In this document: piece after piece, positions 40,435 through 49,776 of the stretch | Layout: the number at the start of each line of letters is the position of its first letter | How positions within the stretch are numbered: position 1 is the stretch's first letter | Assembly (NCBI GenBank): GCA_965220955.1 | Contig: CBDCRK010000032.1 | Span: 186,001-250,000 of the forward strand | Origin: CBDCRK01 sp965220955 | GTDB lineage: Bacteria; Desulfobacterota; Binatia; Bin18; CBDCRK01 | Direction: 5' to 3' | Length of the DNA: 64,000 bases | Position numbers and translations under genes: made by a program | The notes under the pieces: model-generated | The model's input: the letters and a program-made list of their open reading frames with translations, nothing else | Told to the model about the DNA's origin: nothing | The model's database searches: none

Positions 40435-41850
40435 GTGAACATACGGTCCTTTTGTTGGCAAGCTAGGCGGACCCCTTTACTCTTTTCACTCTTTGCCCTT
40501 TTGGGCTTTTTTCATCCTGTTAGCGCAGAGACATTCTCTCCTCAGCTACGAGTCTATATTGTGCTCATTGATGGACTTGGTGCCGACTCCCTCTCCCCCC
40601 AGCTTACCCCAGTACTGTGGAGCTTAATCCACGGAGGCAAGGAGCGGGCAACTTTTTATCCCCAGGCCCGAGCGGTTATACCTACGGTTACTAATGTGAA
40701 TCATGCTTCCCTCATAACTGGGGCCTATCCTGCAGCCCATGGTATTACCGGCAATTACTACTGGGACAGAGGCAGCCGACTGGCACCGGCTTCTTTAGAC
40801 CATGCTAGGCTAATCGAGGTAGAGACCCTCTTTACCGTTATGGAGAGGGAGAAAAGAGCAGGGATTAGCGCTGGGATCTTTGGTAAGTGGAAACTTGCCG
40901 ACCTCTTTCGGACAGGAGGAGATCAAACCGGTCCTGAGCATTTGTGGGGCGATATGGAATCCGAACACGAAGCGGTGGACCCTCATGCTGGATTTGCCTC
41001 TAATGAGCGGACCATGGATGAGGTGCTACGGACTATTGTACAAAAAGATCCCCAGCTCCTCTTTGTGAATTTGCCCGATGTGGACCGCCTCTCACACATC
41101 TTTGGTCCCAACAGCCACCAAGGACGCAGGGGTCTCTTGGAGGCCGACCGCCAGGTTGGGCGTCTGGTTGCCTTCTTAAAGAAAAAGGGCCTATGGTCAG
41201 AGGTCATTCTTATGCTGACCGCTGATCATGGATTTGCTTCTGTCACGCCTAAAGAAGGAAGTCCTTACCCGTCTTTTTCCTTTGGGCGAGCACTGGCTCG
41301 GGAGGGGATAGAAAATATTGTTACGGTTTCCAACGGAGGGATAGAACATATCTATTTGCGTAACTTTGATTCCACGTCCTCAATGCTCAGCCAGGAAGAA
41401 GCGGAGCGTCTTAAAGCCATACGGGATCTAGCCCTAAAACAGCCGGAAGTGGAAGAGGCTCTCTATCGGATAGCGCCTCCGCTGGATGGAGAAGAAAAAT
41501 ATTGCCTGGATATGGTCCATGCCGATTGGCGGCTGTCTCACCCCCGGGTCGGAGAGCTTATCCTGGTTGCCCGTCCTGGTTATTTCTTTAACGATCCTTT
41601 TAGTCCGAGAACCGCCGGGATGAGGGGTCACCATGGCAGCCCGCGCGAACGGCATATTCCCATTGTGATTACCGGTGGTTACCCAAAGATCAAAGCCCAG
41701 ATTATGCAGGGGGGAGAACAGGCAGAAAACCCTGACCTGGGCATTACGGCGGCCTGGCTTTTGGGGCTGCGCGAACCTCGCTATGTGAGTGGACAGCCAG
41801 TGCCCAAGATTCTTCAAGGGCGAGTGCTAAGCGAGGCTTTTGTTCCATGA
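40435..41850 (+). CDS. Secreted alkaline-phosphatase-fold phosphodiesterase (paralog 2)
   Basis: A 471-residue type I phosphodiesterase/AP-superfamily enzyme. The Sec signal peptide (RTPLLFSLFALLGFFHPVSAETFS) places it in the periplasm. The metal/nucleophile sites are VLIDGLGADSL, PTVTNVNHASLITGAYPAAHGITGN (predicted Thr nucleophile), NLPDVDRLSHIFG, MLTADHGFASV and MRGHHGSPRERHIPIVITGG. The GTG at 40435 or the TTG at 40432 could be the start; a GAGGTAA site serves both. It lies upstream of the Pho genes and may help release phosphate, but no Pho box is seen at its own promoter. Confidence 0.86.
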   Translation: MNIRSFCWQARRTPLLFSLFALLGFFHPVSAETFSPQLRVYIVLIDGLGADSLSPQLTPVLWSLIHGGKERATFYPQARAVIPTVTNVNHASLITGAYPAAHGITGNYYWDRGSRLAPASLDHARLIEVETLFTVMEREKRAGISAGIFGKWKLADLFRTGGDQTGPEHLWGDMESEHEAVDPHAGFASNERTMDEVLRTIVQKDPQLLFVNLPDVDRLSHIFGPNSHQGRRGLLEADRQVGRLVAFLKKKGLWSEVILMLTADHGFASVTPKEGSPYPSFSFGRALAREGIENIVTVSNGGIEHIYLRNFDSTSSMLSQEEAERLKAIRDLALKQPEVEEALYRIAPPLDGEEKYCLDMVHADWRLSHPRVGELILVARPGYFFNDPFSPRTAGMRGHHGSPRERHIPIVITGGYPKIKAQIMQGGEQAENPDLGITAAWLLGLREPRYVSGQPVPKILQGRVLSEAFVP

Positions 41851-41933
41851 GTCTGCTTATAGCACGCTTCGGCTGGTAACGGATAACGCCTGATAGAGTC
41901 TTGTGCGGGTGTAACAAGATCCTACGGTACGTT

Positions 41934-42157
41934 CTATAGCTCAAGCCTAATGTCGGTTGGGGCGGCTGCCACAATCCCCAACCATTGACGGTCCAGCTCT
42001 CCTTGTTGTTCTAGGAGCATCTCCCGCCTCACAATCTCCGCTATGACCGTTTCCTGCACAAAATCTTGGGGCGAGGTGTGGGCAGGCACTGGTGACCCGT
42101 TGGATCCGGCGCCACCACTCTGGAGAAAGCAGAAGAACAAGTTTGGTCACATGGCAT
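41934..42157 (-). pseudogene. Small gene, probably frame-disrupted, unrecognised
   Basis: A strong AAGGAGGACACT site precedes ATG 42157, but that frame stops after about 38 codons. A different frame then continues with coding-like sequence: SPVPAHTSPQDFVQETVIAE, then IVRREMLLEQQGELDRQWLG and IVAAAPTDIRLEL-stop at 41934. One frame change in the 42070-42130 interval would give about 73 residues. No family recognised. It is divergent from the Pho-box region. Confidence 0.4.
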
Positions 42158-42263
42158 AGTGTCCTCCTTGTTGATATAGCTGCAGGCTAGGCTAGCCTAC
42201 TTAAGGCGCGGGCTCATCTCATCTTTCGACCTCAGCTGCGTTTTTCATCAACATATCATCAGC

Positions 42264-42281
42264 CTGTCATCCTTCTGTAAG
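42264..42281 (+). promoter_or_regulatory. Pho box 1 upstream of the phosphate porin
   Basis: CTGTCATCCTTCTGTAAG matches the PhoB site layout CTGTCAT-N4-CTGTMA(C). It lies about 130 bp before the porin ATG. Confidence 0.75.
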
Positions 42282-42348
42282 AAGGCTGGGAGTGTTCCTA
42301 TACAACTCCATTACAACTCCATTTCCCTGTAATCAAAAAGTTACATTC

Positions 42349-42366
42349 CTGTCATCCTCTTGTAAT
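42349..42366 (+). promoter_or_regulatory. Pho box 2 upstream of the phosphate porin
   Basis: CTGTCATCCTCTTGTAAT, a second PhoB-type site 45 bp before the porin ATG. Between the two boxes the 11-mer ttacaactcca is tandemly duplicated (around 42301-42322), giving additional TTACA half-sites in reverse orientation. Confidence 0.75.
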
Positions 42367-42410
42367 ATCGGCTTGCGATATTTGCAGGTAAAAACATTGA
42401 GGGAGGTGTT

Positions 42411-43775
42411 ATGCAGCTTAAAGGGATCAAAAGGGGCGTGGCGGTACTTGCCCTGGGATTTCTGTGGGCAAGTTCAGCTAATGCACAACAGAAAAGCGTG
42501 GCCGAGGAGATTTTGGATATCTTACGGGACAGACGGCAGATTAGCGAGCAACAATACAAAGATTTGCTCATTAAAGCCCAAGCCGAAGAGGAATCGAGAC
42601 TCGCCGCCCTTGAGACAGCAAGAGAGGCAGTAAAGCAGGACCGGTTTGACTTCCGTGCCCACTGGAAGAATGGCATACGCCTCGATAGCGGGGATGGTGA
42701 GTTTAAGATCAAGCTGGGTGGTAGAATCCAGCACGACTGGGCTGTCTTTGATGAGGAGGATGATATTGAGGATGCCTTTGGGGAGATAGGGAGTGGAACC
42801 CGATTTCGTCGGGCCCAGCTCTATGCTGAGGGCGAGATCTACGAAAACATCAAGTTCAAAGCTCAGTACGACTTTGCTGGCTCAGATGCCGACTTCAAGG
42901 ATGTCTACCTGGAGCTGAAAAAGCTACCCTGGGTCGGGAAATTCAGAATAGGCCACTTTAAAGAGCCATTCTCACTCGAAGAACTAACCAGCAGCAAGTA
43001 CGTCACCTTCATGGAGAGGAGCCTGCCGAACGTTTTTTCTCCCTCTGACAATTCTGGGTTTATGTTCCATAACTCTGTTCTCAGTAAACGCGCCACCTGG
43101 GCCATTGGCGCTTTTCGCGAGGTGGATAATACTGGAGATGGGTTTGACAGCGAGTCACCCTACAATCTGACGCTGCGTCTAACCGGCCTTCCCTGGTACG
43201 AGGAGAAAGGTCGTCAACTCCTCCACCTGGGATTATCCTACAGTCACAAATTCCGCAACAATGATGACCTCCGTTATCGCCAGAGACCAGAAACGGGCTT
43301 TGGACCCCGGTTTGTGGACACAGGGACTTTTGCGACTGATGGAGTGGATCTGATCAATCCCGAAGTAGCCCTGATATATGGTCCTTTTTCCTTACAGGGA
43401 GAGTACACCCACGCCATTATAGATTCTTCATTCTTGGAAGATCCCGACTTTGACTCGTTTTATGTGTATGGGAGCTATTTCCTAACCGGAGAAAACCGGC
43501 GCTATAAGACCTCTAGTGGAGCCTTTGACCGGGTTAGCCCCAAACGAAACTTTAATGGCAATGGTGGTTTGGGAGCCTGGGAAGTTGGCATACGCTATTC
43601 TCATCTTGACCTTGATGATGGTAATTTTTCCGGAGGAGAGCTGGGTGGACTCACGGTGGGCATTAACTGGTATCTCAACCCTAGTGTCCGGGTCATGTCG
43701 AACTATGTTTTTGCCGATTTGGATACTATTGGCGACGCAAATGTCTTTCAGACGCGGTTTATGGTCGACTTTTAA
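42411..43775 (+). CDS. Phosphate-selective porin (OprO/OprP family)
   Basis: An outer-membrane beta-barrel for phosphate or polyphosphate uptake, 454 residues. The signal peptide is VAVLALGFLWASSANA. A short coiled-coil/periplasmic segment follows (EEILDILRDRRQISEQQYKDLL...EEESRLAALETA). The barrel starts FKIKLGGRIQHDWAVFDEE, has GSGTRFRRAQLYAEGEIYENIKFKAQYDFAG and ends with aromatic FQTRFMVDF. Tyr/Arg-rich strands and the RRAQLYAEG box are typical of porin O/P. Two Pho boxes upstream indicate induction by phosphate limitation. pstS follows 60 bp later with its own Pho box. Confidence 0.92.
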   Translation: MQLKGIKRGVAVLALGFLWASSANAQQKSVAEEILDILRDRRQISEQQYKDLLIKAQAEEESRLAALETAREAVKQDRFDFRAHWKNGIRLDSGDGEFKIKLGGRIQHDWAVFDEEDDIEDAFGEIGSGTRFRRAQLYAEGEIYENIKFKAQYDFAGSDADFKDVYLELKKLPWVGKFRIGHFKEPFSLEELTSSKYVTFMERSLPNVFSPSDNSGFMFHNSVLSKRATWAIGAFREVDNTGDGFDSESPYNLTLRLTGLPWYEEKGRQLLHLGLSYSHKFRNNDDLRYRQRPETGFGPRFVDTGTFATDGVDLINPEVALIYGPFSLQGEYTHAIIDSSFLEDPDFDSFYVYGSYFLTGENRRYKTSSGAFDRVSPKRNFNGNGGLGAWEVGIRYSHLDLDDGNFSGGELGGLTVGINWYLNPSVRVMSNYVFADLDTIGDANVFQTRFMVDF

Positions 43776-43780
43776 CCTTG

Positions 43781-43798
43781 ATGTCATCTCTATGTAAC
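43781..43798 (+). promoter_or_regulatory. Pho box upstream of pstS
   Basis: ATGTCATCTCTATGTAAC matches the PhoB site (C/A-TGTCAT-N4-xTGTAAC). An extra half-site CTGTAAC follows at about 43803-43809. It lies about 40 bp before the pstS ATG, and the strong AAGGAGG ribosome site is just downstream. Confidence 0.8.
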
Positions 43799-43835
43799 AA
43801 ACCTGTAACAATTAAATTATAAGGAGGTCACTCAT

Positions 43836-44813
43836 ATGCGAACAAGAAAGATGTCAACCCTGCTGGGAAGCATGGTTCTGAGCCTTGCTTTAACCGGCTT
43901 GGCTTCAGCTCAGGTTGTGGAGGTGGACCCGGACATTCCTTCTTACCAGAAGATAAGCGGAATCTCGGGGAACCTGAACAGCGTTGGTTCGGACACACTC
44001 AACAACCTTATGACCCTCTGGGCTGAAGGCTTTAGAAAGATCTATCCTAACGTCAACATCCAGATCGAGGGTAAGGGCTCAAGCACCGCTCCCCCGGCCT
44101 TGATTGAGGGCACGGCTCAACTGGGACCCATGTCACGCACCATGAAAGGGACCGAGGTTGATGCTTTTGAGAAAAAGTATGGCTATAAGCCTACTCCGTT
44201 GGGTACCTCCCTGGACTCACTGGCGGTCTTTGTTCATAAAGACAATCCCATCAAGGGGATGACGTTAAAGCAAGTCGACGCCATTTTCTCTAAGAACCGT
44301 GGCTGTGGCCTTGTGAACGATATCCAGGTTTGGGGAGAGACCGGCCTGGACGGTGGCTGGGACAATGCGCCCATCAGCCTCTACGGTCGTAATTCCGCTT
44401 CTGGCACCTATGGCTTTTTCAAGAAGAATGCCCTGTGTAAGGGCGACTACAAGGACATGGTCAAAGAGCAGCCCGGTTCAGCTTCAGTGGTTCAAGGGGT
44501 AAGTGTTGATCGCTATGGCATTGGCTATAGTGGCATTGGTTATACAACCTCGGGTGTGCGGGCCATTCCTCTGGCAGAAAGCGATGGCACTTTCTATGAG
44601 GCCACCTATGCCAATGTGGTGAGGGGTGACTATCCGCTCAGCCGTTTCCTGTATGTATATATTAACAAGGCCCCGAATAAGCCTCTTGATCCCCTAGTAA
44701 GAGAATTTGTTAGCTACATCTTTAGCAAAGAGGGGCAGGAAGTTGTGGTGAAGGATGGTTACTATCCGCTGAGTGCTGACCTAGTTAAGGAGCAACTGGC
44801 AAAGCTTAAGTAG
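43836..44813 (+). CDS. pstS: Phosphate ABC transporter substrate-binding protein PstS
   Basis: The periplasmic phosphate receptor, 325 residues. Signal peptide: LGSMVLSLALTGLASAQ. The phosphate-binding motifs are SGNLNSVGSDTLNNLMTLWAEGF, IEGKGSSTAPPALIEGTAQLGPMSRTMKG and LYGRNSASGTYGFFKK. This is the PstS/SphX-like clade that has a GSDTL and SGTYGFF signature. It has a Pho box and a good AAGGAGG site. A nested stem-loop (44830-44877) separates it from pstC and could allow higher expression of the receptor than of the permease. Confidence 0.96.
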   Translation: MRTRKMSTLLGSMVLSLALTGLASAQVVEVDPDIPSYQKISGISGNLNSVGSDTLNNLMTLWAEGFRKIYPNVNIQIEGKGSSTAPPALIEGTAQLGPMSRTMKGTEVDAFEKKYGYKPTPLGTSLDSLAVFVHKDNPIKGMTLKQVDAIFSKNRGCGLVNDIQVWGETGLDGGWDNAPISLYGRNSASGTYGFFKKNALCKGDYKDMVKEQPGSASVVQGVSVDRYGIGYSGIGYTTSGVRAIPLAESDGTFYEATYANVVRGDYPLSRFLYVYINKAPNKPLDPLVREFVSYIFSKEGQEVVVKDGYYPLSADLVKEQLAKLK

Positions 44814-44829
44814 AAAAAGGCCCTCTCTC

Positions 44830-44877
44830 AGGGGTTCTTGAGAAGCCTTCTGGCCCTGTGCCTCAAGACTAACCCCT
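44830..44877 (+). promoter_or_regulatory. Nested stem-loop between pstS and pstC
   Basis: Outer arms AGGGGTT (44830-44836) and AACCCCT (44871-44877) enclose inner arms CTTGAG (44837-44842) and CTCAAG (44862-44867). No U-run follows, so it may be a messenger-stabilising or attenuating hairpin for pstS. Confidence 0.5.
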
Positions 44878-44884
44878 AAGAGAA

Positions 44885-47255
44885 TTGAGGCCTTATATCG
44901 GAATGCAAGAAACAGAGAAAGAAAGCTCTAAGTTACAAGAACCCGAGGTCGGCCCCGGTACTCTGAAAGGTAAAGCTCAGGAGCAGTACCGGGAAGCCGA
45001 CCTCAGTGTTTCTGGGGATAAGCCCCGGGCCTGGCGGACCAAGCTTGCCGACCGGGCTGCCCGCGTGGTGATTACCGCCGGCGGTGTAGGTATTATTCTC
45101 AGTTTAGCCGCCATCTTCTTGGTTATTGCAGCTGAAACTGGACCCCTGTGGAGGTCACCGTCTGCCAACCAGGAGAATACTTTTGCTCTATCTGAGGTAA
45201 CAAACGCACGCCGCTTAGGGTCTGACAGTCAAGCGGTCTCCTCTTTGGCCTTGGGCGTGGATGAGTATCAAGAAATCGCTTATCTAGTCACCAGGGCTGG
45301 AACGGTTGATTTTCTTTCTTTGAAAAATGGCCAGCTGTTACAGAGATATGAAATTAAAGGGTTGGAGGGACAAGCTCCTACTGCTGCCTATCATGATCCG
45401 CTTCGTCGTCTCGTGGCTCTTGGCACCGCCCAGGGGAGGGTGGTGCCACTTATTATTGGCTTTGCGGTTAACTTCCAAGGCGATGCACGTGTTCTGAAAC
45501 CTGAGGTAGCAGAGGGCAGAGTAATCGAACTTGATCCCCAGGGTCGGACCATTAAGAATCTGGTTTACCAGGAAGAAGAGGGAAAGATTGCAGCAGCAGC
45601 CCTCTTTAGTTCACGCAGCCTGGTTTTCTATGCCGCGCGTGCGCAACATTCTCTCTTGGGCCCAGGCAAGCTTAAAGAATATCGTACCGATCTTTCCACA
45701 GCTCTTAAATCAGACGTGTCGGCCTTAGCCCTGGATGGCTTGCAGGTCAACCTCTTGGCCGGAACAACCTCGGGTGAAATCTACCATTGGGAAATCCTTG
45801 ATCCCCAAGACCCTCATTTTGTTGCTACCTACAAACATGAGGCCGGCATTAAGGTTTTGGGCTGGCTTCTGGGAGAGCGGTCGCTGGTGATAGGGGACTC
45901 TACCGGAGGAGTGAGTACCTGGTTTCAGGTGCGAGATCCAGAGAAGCCGGAAGAAAGGCTCTACCAGCGCATTCATATCCTGGACTCTCACCGTGCGGCT
46001 GTAACCGCCATAGCGCCCTCGCCCCGAGATAAGGGGTTTCTTACCGCGGATGAGGCCGGGATGGTTCTTCTCCACCATGCCACTTCTGAGCAAACCTTTC
46101 TTGAGTTGAGTAGCAGCAACGCTATTGAAACCCTATCCTTTGCTCCTAAGGCTAATGGCATACTGGCGGTGAACACTGAAGGTAACCTGTCCCATTGGAG
46201 CCTTCATAATCCCCATCCCGAAACAACGCTCAAGACCCTTTTGGGTAAAGTTTGGTACGAGGGGTATGAAAAACCGGAATATGTCTGGCAGTCCAGCAGC
46301 GCCACGGATGATTTTGAACCCAAGTTTAGTCTCACTCCATTGGTCTATGGGACGCTCAAGGGAACTTTTTATGCTCTTTTATTGGCTATCCCTATAAGTA
46401 TTTGCGCAGCCGTCTATACCTCACAGTTCATGCATCCTTCGCTACGTAACTTGGTCAAACCCGCCGTGGAGGTCATGGCCGCTCTACCTAGTGTTGTGCT
46501 GGGCTTTTTTGCCGGGCTGTGGCTGGCGCCTATTATAGAGAGAATGATTCCGGCAACGTTTTTGCTGCTCCTGGTACTACCTTTGGTGGCTCTGGGGGCC
46601 TCTCTTCTCTGGCGGCTGTTGCCCTCCTCCTGGCGCAACCGGCTTAAGCCCGGTACGGAATTGGCTTTCCTCTGTCCTATTCTGGTGCTAGCGGTCTGGT
46701 TTTGTATCAACCTTAATGGGCCTGTCGAGGCGGCCCTGTTTAATGGCAATTTCCCCCAATGGCTCTATGATACTTTCGGCTTGCGCTACGATCCACGTAA
46801 CTCCTTAGTTGTGGGCTTGGCTATGGGCTTTGCCGTTATTCCCCTCATCTACACTATATCCGAAGATGCTTTGTCCAACGTACCCCAGCATCTTATCTCT
46901 GGCTCCCTGGGCCTTGGGGGCGACCCGCTGGCAAACGGCTATACGGGTGGCTCTGCCTACAGCCAGCCCCGGTCTTTTCTCTGCGGTAATGATCGGGTTT
47001 GGCCGTGCGGTTGGCGAAACCATGATTGTGCTTATGGCTACCGGCAATACTCCAGTCATGGATTTCAGTATCTTTAGCGGTTTCCGCGCGCTTTCGGCTA
47101 ATATTGCTGTAGAAATTCCTGAGGCTCCCTATGGTGGTACCCTCTATCGGATACTCTTTCTGGCGGCGATTCTACTTTTTATTATAACTTTTCTGGTCAA
47201 TACAGCAGCTGAGGTGGTGCGCCAGCGTTTGCGTGAGCGCTATAGCCAGATTTGA
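44885..47255 (+). CDS. pstC: Phosphate ABC transporter permease PstC, interrupted by a frameshift
   Basis: A long PstC variant. It has a cytoplasmic N-terminus and one membrane helix (about 59-84), then a large periplasmic part with beta-propeller-like repeats (about 95-460; repeated LGVDEYQEIAYLV, VSALALDGLQVNLLAG, VTAIAPSPRDKGF). The permease domain runs from about residue 482 (LVYGTLKGTFYALLLAIPISICAAVY). The first frame goes wrong after HLISGSL near 46908. A +1 frame change at about 46908-46912 restores ALGATRWQTAIRVALPTASPGLFSAVMIGFGRAVGET and onward to 47255. One extra G in CTGGG would explain it. Start is TTG 44885 or ATG 44903. Genuine mutation or sequence error cannot be separated here. 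Confidence 0.85.
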
Positions 47256-47269
47256 GTCTAGGTAGCATC

Positions 47270-48901
47270 ATGCGTATAGGGTTTTGGAAAAGCGGCGATC
47301 CGTTTATCTGGCTTACGGGTGGAGCTTTGGGCTTTAGCCTGATTATGATTGCGTCTCTGGTTTGGATTATTACGGTCAATGCCTTGAGCTTTTTCTGGCC
47401 TGACCGTCTAATGTCAGCAAGCTTACAGGACGAGAGCCAATTGCTTGGGCAAGTAACCGGCCATGAGGAGATCCCAGCAAGCTTTGTAGAGGAAGAACCG
47501 GCGCGCTATCGCACCCAGTTTCAGGTAGCCAACCGGGATGTCTATGGGGTGGACTTTCGTTGGGTCAATGATGACCAAATTGTGGAAGAAACCTATCCGC
47601 CGGAAGCCATTTTCTTTGAGCGCTGGGAGTGGGGTCCCTTCTTTGGCTTTCTTAAAGCCGTGCAGCAAGAGGGTCAAAGGGTAGCCGAGGGCTTTACTGA
47701 GGGATGGTCCAAATTTCAGGAAGTTCATCCTCGCACCCAAAAGACCTTAGAAGAGATTCATCGCATTGAGCGTAAAGAGATTGGTGATATTAACTATAAG
47801 CTAGAGCAGCTACGCTTAAAGGTCAGGCGGGTTGAGTTAGCAGAAGAAAACCCAGCAAAAGCCAGTGAGCAAGTCACTGACTGGAAAAACGAGATGGTTC
47901 TCTGGCAGCAGCGCTATGAGGAGAAGACCCAAGAGCTGTCGGCTTTATATAAAGAAAATGCCCGCTACCGGGTTGTGCTGCAGACCGTGGATGGACAGAA
48001 AAAAGAGCTGCCGATTGCCGCCATTGTCCGGGCCTTTTTACCTAATCAGATGAGCTGGGGCGAACGTCTTGCTCTCTACCTAGCTCGACTTTGGGAGTTT
48101 ATTTGGCAAGATCCACGCGAGTCTAACACCGAGGGAGGTATTTTTCCGGCCATCTTTGGTACCGTTATGATGGTCATTATTATGAGCCTGGCTGTAGTTC
48201 CTTTTGGGGTTCTGGCTGCTCTTTACCTGCGCGAATATGCCAAGCAGGGCACTCTGGTTCGCTCCGTGCGTATTGCGGTTAACAACTTGGCCGGAGTGCC
48301 TTCCATTGTCTTTGGCGTGTTCGGTCTGGGATTTTTTATCTATTTTGTTGGGGGAACCATTGATCATCTCTTTTATCCGGAAGCCCTTCCTACCCCCACT
48401 TATGGTACTGGCGGGATCTTTTGGGCTTCTCTAACCCTGGCCCTGCTCACTGTGCCAGTAGTAATTGTAGCCACAGAAGAATCACTGGCGGCCATTCCGA
48501 GAGAGTTGCGAGAGGGCTCTCTGGCTCTGGGTGCTACCAAATGGGAAACTATACGGCGGGTTGTGCTTCCGGGAGCGCTGCCGGGTATTCTTACCGGCTT
48601 GATCCTGGCTATGGCCAGAGGAGCCGGAGAGGTTGCGCCATTAATGATCACAGGTGTGGTCAAGCTGGCTCCTAATTTGCCGGTCGATGGGTACTGGCCG
48701 TTTTTTCACCTGGAGCGCAAGTTTATGCATTTGGGCTTTCATATCTACGATGTTGGGTTTCAGTCTCCCAACGTCGAAGCTGCCCAGCCCATGGTGTACG
48801 CTACCACCCTGCTTTTGATTGCTATCGTTTTACTCCTTAACCTCACAGCCATCTTTGTCCGTAACCGGCTGCGCAGCCGATTGCGTTTTAGTACTTTTTA
48901 A
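47270..48901 (+). CDS. pstA: Phosphate ABC transporter permease PstA, with large N-terminal periplasmic part
   Basis: A 543-residue PstA, almost twice the usual length. An N-terminal helix (LTGGALGFSLIMIASLVWIITVNALSFFW) is followed by a long periplasmic region with a coiled coil (about 150-230). The permease domain begins about residue 287 (GIFPAIFGTVMMVIIMSLAVVPFGVLAALYLREY) and includes NNLAGVPSIVFGVFGLGFF and the EAA loop EGSLALGATKWETIRRVVLPGALPGILTGLILAMARGAGEVAP. The ATG at 47270 is preferred; a TTG at 47252 overlaps the pstC stop. It is coupled to pstC in the same operon. Confidence 0.93.
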   Translation: MRIGFWKSGDPFIWLTGGALGFSLIMIASLVWIITVNALSFFWPDRLMSASLQDESQLLGQVTGHEEIPASFVEEEPARYRTQFQVANRDVYGVDFRWVNDDQIVEETYPPEAIFFERWEWGPFFGFLKAVQQEGQRVAEGFTEGWSKFQEVHPRTQKTLEEIHRIERKEIGDINYKLEQLRLKVRRVELAEENPAKASEQVTDWKNEMVLWQQRYEEKTQELSALYKENARYRVVLQTVDGQKKELPIAAIVRAFLPNQMSWGERLALYLARLWEFIWQDPRESNTEGGIFPAIFGTVMMVIIMSLAVVPFGVLAALYLREYAKQGTLVRSVRIAVNNLAGVPSIVFGVFGLGFFIYFVGGTIDHLFYPEALPTPTYGTGGIFWASLTLALLTVPVVIVATEESLAAIPRELREGSLALGATKWETIRRVVLPGALPGILTGLILAMARGAGEVAPLMITGVVKLAPNLPVDGYWPFFHLERKFMHLGFHIYDVGFQSPNVEAAQPMVYATTLLLIAIVLLLNLTAIFVRNRLRSRLRFSTF

Positions 48902-48916
48902 AGTTAGGATATATCC

Positions 48917-49765
48917 ATGGCACAGGAGATCCTTTCGTCAAGCCATGCTCTGTCTTTGTTGCGCCGGCCTGCGCAGAGCAATGGTCAGGATTTGTCTTTA
49001 CCGTCTGACCAGGCGCCAGAGATTGAGATCCGTGATCTCTGCCTGGCTTATGGCGACAAACCAGCCCTGGAACAGGTTGACCTGGATATCTTTCCCCGCC
49101 AGGTGACCGCGTTTATTGGCCCCTCGGGCTGTGGTAAGTCAACCCTGATCCGTTGTTTTAACCGGCTCAACGATCTAGTGGATGGAGTGACAATCACCGG
49201 CAGCATCAAAATGACTGGCCAGGAGATTCTTGATCCCGACCTGGATGTGACCGAACTTCGCCGACGTATAGGTATGGTGTTTCAGAAGCCTAACCCTTTC
49301 CCCAAATCGATCTATGAGAACGTGGCTTACGGACCTCGGCTTGTAGGAGTGAGGAACCGCGGACAGCTCGATGGGATTGTCGAAGCCAGCCTCAAGAGAG
49401 CCGCTCTCTGGGAAGAAGTTAGGGATCGCTTACCGGAAAGCGCCTTAGGTCTCTCTGGTGGCCAGCACCAGCGTCTCTGTATTGCCCGAGCCTTATCAGT
49501 AGAGCCCAATGTGCTGCTTATGGACGAGCCCTGTTCGGCTTTGGATCCGATTGCCACGGCCCGGATTGAAGAATTAATTCACGAGCTTAAGGAGAAATAC
49601 ACGGTTGTTATTGTTACTCACAACATGCAGCAAGCTGCCCGGGTATCCGACTATACGGCTTTTCTATACCTGGGGAAATTGGTAGAGTTTGGTAGGACTG
49701 ACAAGCTATTCACCAACCCGGAGAAGCAAGAGACCGAGGATTATATTACGGGCCGATTTGGCTAA
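48917..49765 (+). CDS. pstB: Phosphate ABC transporter ATP-binding protein PstB
   Basis: The transporter ATPase, 282 residues. Walker A GPSGCGKSTLIRCFNRLNDL (about 72), Q-loop MVFQKPNPFPKSIYENVAYG, signature LSGGQHQRLCIARALS, Walker B VLLMDEPCSALDP and switch VTHNMQQAARVSDYTAF are all present. The PstB-specific NPFPKSIYENVAYG box is clear. It begins 15 bp after pstA. An extra N-terminal stretch of about 30 residues precedes the domain. Confidence 0.97.
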   Translation: MAQEILSSSHALSLLRRPAQSNGQDLSLPSDQAPEIEIRDLCLAYGDKPALEQVDLDIFPRQVTAFIGPSGCGKSTLIRCFNRLNDLVDGVTITGSIKMTGQEILDPDLDVTELRRRIGMVFQKPNPFPKSIYENVAYGPRLVGVRNRGQLDGIVEASLKRAALWEEVRDRLPESALGLSGGQHQRLCIARALSVEPNVLLMDEPCSALDPIATARIEELIHELKEKYTVVIVTHNMQQAARVSDYTAFLYLGKLVEFGRTDKLFTNPEKQETEDYITGRFG

Positions 49766-49776
49766 AGGGGGAAGCC

